NCBI GenBank assembly: GCA_018402565.1
Contig: JAGYIQ010000005.1
Span: 1-64,000 of the forward strand
Origin: Pirellulaceae bacterium
GTDB lineage: Bacteria > Planctomycetota > Planctomycetia > Pirellulales > Pirellulaceae
Length of the DNA stretch: 64,000 nt
Reading direction: 5' to 3'
Shown piece by piece: positions 55,312 through 64,000 of the stretch (position 1 is its first letter; each line of letters begins with the position of its first letter). A model generated the notes under the pieces. It did no database searches. It saw only the letters and a program-made list of their open reading frames with translations, and had not been told where the DNA came from. A program made the translations under genes and the position numbers.

Positions 55312-55545
55312 GGCTTGTTGATTTTTCCAGTCTTACAAGCGAAATTGTCGCCCGATTCAATGAAATCGGGCGACAAACACGACGTTTTCCAGTCAATCGA
55401 AACGCTTGCGGGCTTGTTGATTTTTCCAGACTTGCTCGCGAATGGGCCGTCCAACTCGAGGACGTCGGTCGAAAACACGGCTTTTCCGCGTCAATCGAAA
55501 CGCTTGACGCGTTCCGCTACGGAAAAATCAACAAGCCCTCAAGGC
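55312..55545. repeat. GCTTGTTGATTTTTCC repeats and a 13-base-pair hairpin
   Basis: GCTTGTTGATTTTTCCAG occurs at 55312 and 55412, and its reverse complement GGAAAAATCAACAAGC at about 55520. Between them lies the perfect stem TTGTCGCCCGATT / AATCGGGCGACAA with a 6-base loop (55345-55376). A reverse copy of the 91-base array core (ATCGAAACGCTTGACGCGTT) is at 55494. The rest of 55002-55833 shows no gene I trust. Confidence 0.75.
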
Positions 55546-55833
55546 GTTTCGCCAAGAACGGTGGAACGGCGTGACCTTCCGATTCATCGGGATGGAGTAC
55601 GGGTATGAACCCTCCGCTGCGAATCAGCCGAGAGGAGAAAGGAACGCTAATCTGCGCTAATCTGCAAATGACACGTTCAGCATGGGCGGGGACTTTGGAT
55701 TGGCGCCAGGCAATCAAGCGAACGAGGAAGCATGGCTTGCCCAGGCATCCCATCCGCTGGTTTCCATATCCACAGGCCTCGCCGGAACCGGGTGCTAACG
55801 CACGCCGGCTGGCCCCCATACTCACTGGCGAGT

Positions 55834-58800
55834 TTATGCCACTTGCAGTAAGCGGTGGTGTTTGGCCCAATCCAGCCAATCTTGAATTTCTGCTAGATCC
55901 GGGGCGGGGGAGGAGCGAAGGATCCGCTGGCCCTCCTTCGATTGAGCCACCGGCGTGACCTTGGCCAACAGTTCCTGGGGCGAATGCCGCAGCAGCGTCT
56001 CGGGGTCGTCGATGTCGCAGGCCACCAGCAACTGGGCATCGTGCCCTCGCAAGTTGGGAATGCGGCAGACCAAGCGGGCCTGTCGCTGCCAATCTTGCAA
56101 GGTCTTCAGGTCCAAGCGACGGAGCTTCAGTCGTTTGACCAATTCCTCGGCCCCCAACTGTAAAAACTGACGCACGTTGACGACATTGGCCGCGGCAAAA
56201 CGTTCGGCCATCTTGGGGCCAATCGACGGCGCACGTTCCAGAGAATCGTCCAAATTCAGATAAAACGTCAATCGCCCTTCCGGCTCGCTGACCTCTTTCA
56301 CCACCTTCGTGGCCTCGTGCAAGCGCACACTCGGGGCGGGCTCCGCTGCCCGCGGTTGACGTTCCGGTCGAGATCGGCCCCAACGCTCGCGGCGATTGCC
56401 ATAGCTCCGCTGGGTCCGCCGAGCGCCCCAACTGTGGCGATTGTCGCGGAGGCCGTTCATCCAGCCATGCAAGCGAGCGCGTTCTTCCTCGGTGCCCCGC
56501 TGCATCGTCCGCTGGCCCTCCTCGGTGGCCAAATAAATCTCCAACCGACGCAAGACGTCGCTGGCCGACAAATCGTCCAACTGCTCGGGCTCCGTGATGC
56601 CCGCTCCGACCAACAACCGCACGTCGTAGGGACGGAGGCCCGGGATGCAGCAGAGCAACCAACTTTGGCTTTGCCAGCGATCCACCTGGCCGACGGTCAC
56701 GCCATGCATCCGCAGGGATGACGGCAGGTCGTCGGGATCCAGGTCCAGCAGGTCGCCGATCATTACGATGCGGTGCTTGCTGAGCACCAACAGCCACTCG
56801 GGCTCGATCAAGTCCAAATGGGCCAGCGGCGTCTGCTCGGTGATCAGCGGCCAGCGTGGGGAGGGGGCGGGTTCGACCGGGGCCGCCACCGCTTTGGTCA
56901 AATGGAGCGGTCGCAGGACCAACGGCCACTGGGTCCGCTGCAGCGTCGCGGCCCCGTCGGGGAACTGGAACACGGCCAGACGCGACTGCTCGCTGGCGGT
57001 CAGCGGCCGGTTCAACCAACGCTGCGAGATCTGGCGTTCGTTGGCCAACAACAGTACCTGGTGGCCGGCATTGACGAAGTCCCACAAGGCGTCGATCACC
57101 GTCTGGCTTTGCTGAACATTCAGATTGGCGAACAAATCGTCCAGGACCATCGGCAAGGGATGGCCGCCGGCCGTGCCCCGCTCGACCACGGCCAAGGCAA
57201 AACTGAGACAGACCAGATCCTGCGCGTCGCGGGACAGGTTGCCAAAAGGGCGAGTGGTGGTCGCGGCATCGACTGCGAACAGGTGTTGCTGTTTGGGGTC
57301 CACCCCGACGCTGGTCAAACGACCGGCTGTGAGCTGCCGACACCAATGGGCCGCTCGATCGGTCAGACCGTCGTACTTGAGGTTCCACCAAGATTGGTCG
57401 CGCCGCACGTCCTCACGGAGTTGCCGCAGGCGTGGGTCGAGCACTTCGAGCTGGAGCTGCACGTCCTTGAGCTCGCGGCGGAGGGCGTCCAAGTTCAGCC
57501 CGTCGCGGAGCAAGCGACACTGTCCGGCCAAGTCCTCGTAGCGGCCCCGAGCGGCCGCGATCTGCGGATCCAATTCAATCAGTCGAGCACGGACCCGGGC
57601 CAGCTCGGTCTCGCAAAGGGCGATGCGTTGGGCCAGCGTCGGGTCGTCGGTCCGGCCGGCTTCGGTCGGCGACACAGGGCTGGTGAGCGCCCACGCATGG
57701 CTGGGGAACGCACCGAGGAAGTGTTCACGCGCCGCCCAATGGCCCTGCTGCCGAGCGTGGGCGAGGAACGCTTTATCGCCATGTTGCAGCAGTTCGTAAC
57801 CCTGGGGATCCCAGCGTTGCAGTTCCTCCCACCGAGCGGCCCGGCGGCGACGGAGCCACGCCAGGCGGCGCTGCAGTTCCGACAGACAGCGGCGTTGGTC
57901 ACGGGTTTCTGCCAGCCACCAGGCGCGTTGTGACGAGGTCGCCAGGCGGCTCAGCTCGGCGCGGAGAGCCAGCACCTCGCGGTGAATCCGCAGCCAGCGT
58001 TCCGCCGGCGATAGGGCCGCCAATCCCGCCTCCCAGGCCTCGATACGCCACTCGGCGGTCTCCCAGGCAGCCGCGTCCCAGGGCCGCGTCTCCCAGGAGA
58101 GGAAATCCTGGCCCAACACGCCGGGACCTTCGACGGGAACGCGGGAAGCGGTGCTGGGGAGATCGGCCCAGGCCTTTGCCCCCAATGGACCGGCGGTCTC
58201 GCCCAGCGGACCGGCGGTGGCGCGGAGCAGTTGTTCCAACCGCAGCAGGTGCCGTCGCAAGCCGCGGGCTTGACGGTGCTCCAAGCTGTCGTCGGGTGTG
58301 CGGAGTCGGTGCCGCTGCGCGGCCAGGGCCTGCAAGCGTCGGCGGACGTCGCGTTTGACGGCCAGGCTCCGCCGGATCTCGCCCTGCAGCCGATCCAAGC
58401 GACCGTACAGCCGACGGAGGTACTGGCTCAGGTCCGTCGGTGGCGGCGTGACCGGCGCGGGCTGGGGCCGCGGGCGTCGCGCGTTCAAGGCCTCCAACTC
58501 CAACTCCAGTTCGCGTCGCCGTGCCAGCAATCCGGCCTGTTCGCTCTCGCTGGAGCCCAGCTCCACGCGGGCCTGTTCCAGCCGTCGCTCCAGATCGGCC
58601 AGTCGCGTGCGATGGTTCAGTTCGGCCTCGGCCAACTCGGCCGCCAGTCGCTCGCGTCGCCCCCGCAAACGCTCGCTCTGGCTCTCGTCCAGGCTCAAGC
58701 GGTCGCGGCGGTCGGTGGCCTGTTCGCGCCAGCGTTGGTACTCGGCCTCGGAGGCCCAGGGCCCCGCGCCGCGTCCGACGCCGAATCGCTCGACCAGGCT

Positions 58801-59208
58801 GCGGACCATCCGCTGTTCGATCTCGGGGGTGGTGACAAAGCTCAGGTGATAGTACGTGCCGTAGTCGGCCGCTGTGAGCGGGCCCAGATCGCGGGTCAGG
58901 GAGCGCTCGGCGACTCCGGTGCGGACGGCGGTCAAGCTGTCCGTGCTCTGCCCAGCCGCTCGGCGGAGTCGGTACTCCTGGCCGTCGATCGACCAAGTCA
59001 ACTCGCCGGCGGCCCGGCCCTCGCGGCCCTGGGCCGGCAGAAACGCACCAGAAGCGTCGCCGAATAAGGTGGTCGCGACCGCTTGCCGCAGGGTACTCTT
59101 GCCCGAGCCCGTCTCGCCGAGCAACAGGTTCAGCCCCAGCGACAATTCATCGATGATCAGAGAGCGAAAAGCGCCGCTGTTTTCCAAACCTACCTTGGTT
59201 AACTTCAT
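55834..59208 (-). CDS. Large RecF/SMC-like ATPase with DUF4332-type helix-hairpin-helix tail
   Basis: A 1124-residue protein from the ATG at 59208. Walker A is near the start (LLLGETGSGKSTLRQAVATT, about residues 34-45). Long Arg/Glu/Leu-rich coiled-coil arms span about residues 180-620, and the ABC-type C-terminal half-site includes LSRDAQDLVCLSFALAVVER and the Walker B PLPMVLDDLFANLN at about residues 680-710. After that, two helical modules with GVTVGQVDRWQSQSWLLCCI and APSIGPKMAERFAAANVVNV resemble DUF4332/helix-hairpin-helix DNA-binding folds, separated by a basic, Arg-rich linker. It is probably a DNA-dependent SMC-like repair ATPase; a partner nuclease is not adjacent. Confidence 0.85.
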   Translation of the reverse strand: MKLTKVGLENSGAFRSLIIDELSLGLNLLLGETGSGKSTLRQAVATTLFGDASGAFLPAQGREGRAAGELTWSIDGQEYRLRRAAGQSTDSLTAVRTGVAERSLTRDLGPLTAADYGTYYHLSFVTTPEIEQRMVRSLVERFGVGRGAGPWASEAEYQRWREQATDRRDRLSLDESQSERLRGRRERLAAELAEAELNHRTRLADLERRLEQARVELGSSESEQAGLLARRRELELELEALNARRPRPQPAPVTPPPTDLSQYLRRLYGRLDRLQGEIRRSLAVKRDVRRRLQALAAQRHRLRTPDDSLEHRQARGLRRHLLRLEQLLRATAGPLGETAGPLGAKAWADLPSTASRVPVEGPGVLGQDFLSWETRPWDAAAWETAEWRIEAWEAGLAALSPAERWLRIHREVLALRAELSRLATSSQRAWWLAETRDQRRCLSELQRRLAWLRRRRAARWEELQRWDPQGYELLQHGDKAFLAHARQQGHWAAREHFLGAFPSHAWALTSPVSPTEAGRTDDPTLAQRIALCETELARVRARLIELDPQIAAARGRYEDLAGQCRLLRDGLNLDALRRELKDVQLQLEVLDPRLRQLREDVRRDQSWWNLKYDGLTDRAAHWCRQLTAGRLTSVGVDPKQQHLFAVDAATTTRPFGNLSRDAQDLVCLSFALAVVERGTAGGHPLPMVLDDLFANLNVQQSQTVIDALWDFVNAGHQVLLLANERQISQRWLNRPLTASEQSRLAVFQFPDGAATLQRTQWPLVLRPLHLTKAVAAPVEPAPSPRWPLITEQTPLAHLDLIEPEWLLVLSKHRIVMIGDLLDLDPDDLPSSLRMHGVTVGQVDRWQSQSWLLCCIPGLRPYDVRLLVGAGITEPEQLDDLSASDVLRRLEIYLATEEGQRTMQRGTEEERARLHGWMNGLRDNRHSWGARRTQRSYGNRRERWGRSRPERQPRAAEPAPSVRLHEATKVVKEVSEPEGRLTFYLNLDDSLERAPSIGPKMAERFAAANVVNVRQFLQLGAEELVKRLKLRRLDLKTLQDWQRQARLVCRIPNLRGHDAQLLVACDIDDPETLLRHSPQELLAKVTPVAQSKEGQRILRSSPAPDLAEIQDWLDWAKHHRLLQVA

Positions 59209-59798
59209 CTACTCAACTCCATTCGGATGGCCAAAATCAAACGAGTCCGCTCGCCGACCCTGTGCTCGTTCTGCGGTTGGCCTGCATTCTAACAAAAATT
59301 TACCGAAACCACCTAGTCCAATTGGATTACCCAGGACCCCGGAACTATCGAGTCGCCCAAGTGTCGAAGTAGCGAGGGTTTGGCGGGGCTGGGCGACTAT
59401 CTCTGGGGCGCGAACCCCAGCGGGCGGGGGACTGTCCATGTCGAGTCGGTGTGTCCGGTCCTGGGGTCGTGGCAGCAGCCGCAGCCAATCCGCCTGCGGG
59501 TCCCGGGGATGGGGGGCACCACGAAGGCGAAACCGAGGAGAAACTGCGTCAAAACGACCGGATTTTCCCCAATAAAGTGACTGCATTCGCGATCCTCACG
59601 GGAAATTAAGCGGTGTGGGGCTTGCTGGATTCCCGGTTGCCAGTAAAAGTGGAGATACCTGGGTCGTTGCCGAGCCGATACGGGAAGAGAGCCCATCGAG
59701 CATGCGGTCAGGCTGGTTTCCAGCCGGACCAGTTCGAGTGGGTTGAGAACGGGCAACCTCGGGTTCACGCTGAACAAGCGAGAAAGGCGAGAGAGTCG
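59209..59798. other. Divergent intergenic region, no gene supported
   Basis: The region lies between the ATPase (minus) and DUF2203 (plus) starts. Open frames exist on both strands but none resembles a family, and there is no repeat copy. It presumably holds both promoters. Confidence 0.5.
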
Positions 59799-60284
59799 AT
59801 GGCTACTCCAATGACAGAACAACCGCTCACTTTGGCGGCGGCGGAAGCTCGGTTGCCCTTGGTGCGGCGGATCGTGCGGGACGCGGTGGCGTTGCATCAA
59901 CAGATCGCCGAGACACGCGAGCGTTTGGCCGACATGCGACAGCGTCGTGGCGGCAAGCCACTCAAGGACATCTACGCCGAGGAGTGGCTGGCGATCGAGC
60001 AGGAATTGGACCAGGACGCCGAGCGATTGGCTGGGTTTGTGGCGGAATTGGTGCAATTGGGTGCCAAGTCAGTGGATTTGCAGGAGGGCTTGGTGGCATT
60101 TTCTTCGGAGCGTAATGGTCGCCCGATTCTGTTGTCTTGGAAGTATGACGAGCCCCGCGTGGCCTATTGGTATGAAGTCGACCAGGGCCCAGCGCAGCGA
60201 CGGTTGCTGGAGGGGCGGACTCACGAGGGATTGGAGGGGCCGGTCTTCAATCGGATTGAAGCTCGGTTCGACGAAAAGGTTTGA
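59799..60284 (+). CDS. DUF2203 family protein
   Basis: A 161-residue protein from the ATG at 59799 (GAAAGGCGAGAGAG upstream). It matches DUF2203: LTLAAAEARLPLVRRIVRDA, a helical LHQQIAETRERLADMRQR stretch, LVQLGAKSVDLQEGLVAFSS, and PILLSWKYDEPRVAYWYEVD. The function is unknown; the family is common in bacteria with large genomes. Its TGA overlaps the next ATG (TGATG), so it is coupled to tatD. Confidence 0.9.
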   Translation: MATPMTEQPLTLAAAEARLPLVRRIVRDAVALHQQIAETRERLADMRQRRGGKPLKDIYAEEWLAIEQELDQDAERLAGFVAELVQLGAKSVDLQEGLVAFSSERNGRPILLSWKYDEPRVAYWYEVDQGPAQRRLLEGRTHEGLEGPVFNRIEARFDEKV

Positions 60285-61072
60285 TGGAGTGGTTCGACAC
60301 GCATGCTCATCTGAGTTATGCGGATCTGAGTGAGAATTTGCCCCAGTGGTTGGAGACGGCTGCGGCCGCGGGTGTGACCCGGGTGGTAGCGATCGGCACC
60401 GACCTGGCTTCTTCACGCGCCAGTGTGGCGTTGGCCCAGGCGTACTCGCAGGCGGCGGTGCAAGTTTGGGCCGCGGTTGGGATCCATCCGAACGAGTCGG
60501 CCAAGGCGGCGTCGGGGGACTGGGAGGCGATCTGTGAGTTAGCGCGGCAGGACCGTGTGGTGGCATTGGGCGAGACCGGTTTGGATTTGTACTGGGACGA
60601 CGCCCCGTTGGCGGTGCAGCAGGAGAACTTTCGGCGGCACTTGGCCCATTCGGTGGCGACGGGGTTGCCGGTGGTGATCCACAGTCGGGACTGCGACGCG
60701 GAGATTTTGGCCGCATTGCGGGAGTTTTCTGCTGCCGCACCGCTGCGAGGCGTGATGCATTCGTTCACGGGCAGTTGGGAGACGGCCCGCGAGTGTTTGG
60801 ACTTGGGCCTGATGATCAGCTTCGCGGGCATGGCCACGTACAAGAACGCGGCGGCCATCCGCGAGGTCGCCGGGCAGGTGCCGGCCGATCGTTTGTTGAT
60901 CGAGACAGACTGCCCCTTTCTGACACCGCATCCGCATCGCGGGCAGCGGCCCAATCATCCGGCGATGGTCGTGCACACGGGTCGTTGTTTGGCGGTGGTG
61001 CGAAACATCAGCGAGCGGCAGTTAGCCGCGGAAACGACCGCCAACGCCTGCCGCCTGTTCGGCGTGAGTTAG
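60284..61072 (+). CDS. TatD-family metal-dependent hydrolase
   Basis: A 262-residue protein, normal for TatD. The metal-binding DTHAHLSYADL is at the N-terminus, then ALGETGLDLYWDDAPLAVQQ, VVIHSRDCDAEILAALREFS, GVMHSFTGSWETARECLDLG and IETDCPFLTPHPHRGQRPNH complete the TIM-barrel metal site. TatD proteins are 3'-5' DNA exonucleases or related phosphodiesterases. The start overlaps the DUF2203 stop by one base. Confidence 0.95.
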   Translation: MEWFDTHAHLSYADLSENLPQWLETAAAAGVTRVVAIGTDLASSRASVALAQAYSQAAVQVWAAVGIHPNESAKAASGDWEAICELARQDRVVALGETGLDLYWDDAPLAVQQENFRRHLAHSVATGLPVVIHSRDCDAEILAALREFSAAAPLRGVMHSFTGSWETARECLDLGLMISFAGMATYKNAAAIREVAGQVPADRLLIETDCPFLTPHPHRGQRPNHPAMVVHTGRCLAVVRNISERQLAAETTANACRLFGVS

Positions 61073-61095
61073 ACGCGGCCCCCGGGGTTGTCACA

Positions 61096-61122
61096 GGCAG
61101 AAAGATTGGGGGCAGAAAAATG
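61096..61122 (+). repeat. Dispersed GGCAGAAAGATTGGGGGCAG motif
   Basis: Copy just after tatD, ~80 bases before the 91-base array. Confidence 0.75.
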
Positions 61123-61179
61123 CAGAAGGAGCCACGGAGTTTCACACAGTGACACGGATGGCAACCGGGCGACAGTGAG

Positions 61180-64000
61180 TGGATTGCGCACCCTAGATCG
61201 GACGTAGCGACGTGCGTAGCGGAACGCGTCAAGCGTTTCGATACCCTAGAAAAATCTCAACCCCATAGACCGTCTTTCCTACCCTCGATCGGACGTAGCA
61301 GCGTGCGTAGCGGAACGCGTCAAGCGTTTCGATACCCGAGAAAAAACCCAACCCCGCGGACCGTCTTTCCTACCCTCGATCGGACGTAGCAGCGTGCGTA
61401 GCGGAACGCGTCAAGCGTTTCGATACCCGAGAAAAAGCTCAACACCGTGGACCGTCTTTCCTACCCTCGATCGGACGTAGCAGCGTGCGTAGCGGAACGC
61501 GTCAAGCGTTTCGATACCCGAGAAAAAACTCAACACCGCGGACCGTCTTTCCTACCCTCGATCGGACATCGCGACGTGCGTAGCGGAACGCGTCAAGCGT
61601 TTCGATACCCTAGAAAAATCTCAACACCTTGGACCGTCTTTCCTACCCTCGATTGGACGTAGCAGCGTGCGTAGCGGAACGCGTCAAGCGTTTCAATACC
61701 CGAGAAAAATCTCAACCCCGTGGACCGTCTTCCGCACCCTAGATCGGACGTAGCGACGTGCGTAGCGGAACGCGTCAAGCGTTTCGATACCCTAGAAAAA
61801 ACCCAACCCCGCGGACCGTCTTCCTACCCTCGATCGGACGTAGACGTGCGTAGCGGAACGCGTCAAGCGTTTCGATACCCTAGAAAAAACCCAACCCCGC
61901 GGACCGTCTTTCCTACCCTCGATTGGACGTAGCAGCGTGCGTAGCGGAACGCGTCAAGCGTTTCGATACCCGAGAAAACTCAACACCGCGGACCGTCTTT
62001 CCTACCTCGATCGACATCGCACGGCGTAGCGGAACGCGTCGCTGCTCGATACCCTAGAAAAACTCAACACCTTGACCGTCTTTCCTACCCTCGATCGGAC
62101 GTAGCAGTGCGTAGCGGAACGCGTCAGCGTTTCGATACCCGAGAAAAACCATCCCCGCGGACCGTCTTTCCTACCCTCGATCGGACGTAGCGACGTGCGT
62201 AGCGGAACGCGTCAAGCGTTTCGATACCCTAGAAAAAACTCAACACCGTGGACCGTCTTTCCTACCCTCGATCGGACGTAGCAGCGTGCGTAGCGGAACG
62301 CGTCAAGCGTTTCGACACCCGAGAAAAATCTCAACACCGTGGACCGTCTTTCCTACCCTCGATCGGACGTAGCGACGTGCGTAGCGGAACGCGTCAAGCG
62401 TTTCGATACCCGAGAAAAAACTCAACCCCGCGGACCGTCTTTCCTACCCTCGATCGGACGTAGCGACGTGCGTAGCGGAACGCGTCAAGCTGCTCCGATA
62501 CCCGAGAAAAAGCTCAACACCGCGGACCGTCTTTCCTACCCTCGATCGACGTAGCGCATGCGTAGCGGAACGCGTCGGGCGTTTCGATACCCGAGAAAGC
62601 TCAACCCTGTCGACCGTCTTTCCGTACCCTCGATCGGACGTAGCGACGGCGTAGCGGAACGCGTCGGCCGCTTCTGATACCCGAGAAAAACTCAGCCCCG
62701 TGGACCGTCTTTCCTACCCTCGATCGGACGTAGCGGCGTGCGTAGCGGAACGCGTCAAGCGTTTCGATACCCGAGAAAAAACTCAACACCGCGGACCGTC
62801 TTTCCTACCCTCGATCGGACGTAGCGACGTGCGTAGCGGAACGCGTCGTTGCCTCGATACCCGAGAAAAAGCTCAACCCCCGGACCGTCTTTCCGTACCC
62901 TCGATCGGACGTAGCGACGTGCGTAGCGGAACGCGTCAGCTGCTTCGATACCTCGAGAAAAGCTCAACCCCGCGGACCGTCTTTCCTACCCTCGATCGGA
63001 CGTGTAGCGAGCGTGCGTAGCGGAACGCGTCAAGCGTTCTCGATACCCGAGAAAAAGCTCAACCCCTTCGACCGTCTTCCGTACCCTAGATCGGACGTAG
63101 CGACGTGCGTAGCGGAACGCGTCAAGCGTTTCGATACCCGAGAAAAAGCTCAACCCCGCGGACCGTCTTTCCTACCCTCGATTGGACGTAGCGACGTGCG
63201 TAGCGGAACGCGTCAAGCGTTTCGATACCCGAGAAAAAGCTCAACCCCTTCGACCGTCTTCCGTACCCTAGATCGGACGTAGCGACGTGCGTAGCGGAAC
63301 GCGTCAAGCGTTTCGATACCCGAGAAAAAAACCATCCCCGCGGACCGTCTTCTGTACCCTAGATCGGACGTAGCGACGTGCGTAGCGGAACGCGTCAAGC
63401 GTTTCGATACCCTAGAAAAAACTCAACACCGTGGACCGTCTTTCCTACCCTCGATCGGACGTAGCAGCGTGCGTAGCGGAACGCGTCAAGCGTTTCGATA
63501 CCCGAGAAAAAGCTCAACCCCGTGGACCGTCTTTCCTACCCTCGATCGGACGTAGCGACGTGCGTAGCGGAACGCGTCAAGGCTTCGATACCTGAGAAAA
63601 ACTCATCACCGGGCGGACCGTCTTTCCTGCCACTCTAGATCGGACGTAGCGACGTGCGTAGCGGAACGCGTCAAAGCGCTTCGACACCTGAGAGAAAAGC
63701 TCAACCCCGCGGACCGTCTTCCTACCCCTGGGATCGGACGTAGCGACGTGCGTAGCGGAACGCGTCAAGCGTTTCGATACCCGAGAAAAAGCTCAACCCC
63801 GTGGACCGTCTTTCCTACCCTCGATCGGACGTAGCGACGTGCGTAGCGGAACGCGTCAAGCGTTTCGATACCCGAGAAAAAACTCAACACCGCGGACCGT
63901 CTTTCCTACCCTCGATCGGACGTAGCGACGTGCGTAGCGGAACGCGTCAAGCGTTTCGATACCCGAGAAAAAGCCCAACCCCGCGGACCGTCTTTCCTAC
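61180..64000 (+). repeat. Tandem array of a 91-base unit (~31 copies, continues past window)
   Basis: Unit: GATCGGACGTAGCGACGTGC, GTAGCGGAACGCGTCAAGCG, TTTCGATACCCGAGAAAAA, CTCAACCCCGCGGACCGTCT, TTCCTACCCTC. Marks at 61215, 61307, 61398 and onward are spaced 91 or 92 bases. Variation is mostly CCC[GT]AGAAAA, AGCTCA versus ACTCA, and CGCGG versus CGTGG; units near 62000, 62550-62680 and 62830-62950 carry indels. Because 91 is not a multiple of three, any open frame shifts each unit. Unlike CRISPR, there are no unique spacers. Confidence 0.95.

Noticed and set aside
55517..57391. 624-residue minus-strand frame overlapping the SMC-like ATPase
   Set aside because: It lies in an alternative frame of the ATPase gene, is Arg/Pro/Gly-rich, and has no motifs.
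61447..63768. Many 60-106 residue frames inside the 91-base array
   Set aside because: The period is not a multiple of three, so frames rotate each unit; no start or family support.
61180..64000. CRISPR array
   Set aside because: The whole 91-base period is conserved with no variable spacers, and no cas genes are nearby.

Overview
The window looks like a chromosomal stretch of a planctomycete, probably Pirellulales. This is inferred from gene content, not from a marker gene. The supporting content is a Ser/Thr kinase with TPRs, a compact ECF sigma factor, a BlaI/M56 operon carrying carboxypeptidase-regulatory-like domains, an HTTM membrane protein, a Tyr/Cys-rich secreted protein, a DUF4332-containing ATPase, and very repeat-rich intergenic DNA. 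Housekeeping genes are confined to the right half: pyrG, a pterin dehydratase, recO, prfB, mnmA, tatD.

Layout. 1-5.7 kb: a four-gene minus-strand operon (unknown protein, DUF6361-like protein, phospholipase-D-like protein, SNF2-type helicase) with the look of a defence cassette. 5.8-13.5 kb: a graveyard containing three nested truncations of one DUF2075 helicase gene, a VapBC pair whose toxin has lost its middle, a dead IS66 element sitting inside a repeat unit, a DUF3800 gene, and a 58-base hairpin repeat array. 13.5-30 kb: a kinase; two very large secreted proteins with Asp-Ala/Asp-Met tails; an AMMECR1-like/toroid + HTTM pair; an ECF sigma factor; a small Gly-rich secreted paralogue; and a deleted second sigma gene. 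30-34 kb: two arrays of a ~187-base repeat around a RhuM gene and an IS256 remnant. 34-41 kb: BlaI-M56-carboxypeptidase-like operon with a clear operator, a slipin, and a tRNA-Asn-like sequence. 41-44 kb: a frameshifted acyltransferase with an ankyrin insert and another repeat array. 44-61 kb: mostly housekeeping genes. 61.2 kb to the end: a tandem array of a 91-base unit, about 31 copies, running off the window.

The least familiar system is the sigma factor/secreted acidic protein set. Three secreted-protein genes (starts at 20868, 27708 and 29402, all minus strand) share a leader, paralogous domains, and a 27-base element lying 92-95 bases upstream of each start. Two of the elements sit in intergenic regions divergent to an ECF sigma gene (one intact, one deleted). 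The simplest reading is a sigma factor controlling exported Asp-rich, possibly cation-binding, surface or matrix proteins. Both large genes carry frame breaks in or next to low-complexity DNA, which could be phase variation, decay or assembly error.

The second theme is repeat biology. At least five unrelated non-coding families occur (187-base unit, 58-base sub-array, a border block with a 17-base hairpin, a 27-base dispersed motif, the 91-base unit), nearly all containing perfect short hairpins and repeatedly placed at the edges of truncated genes.
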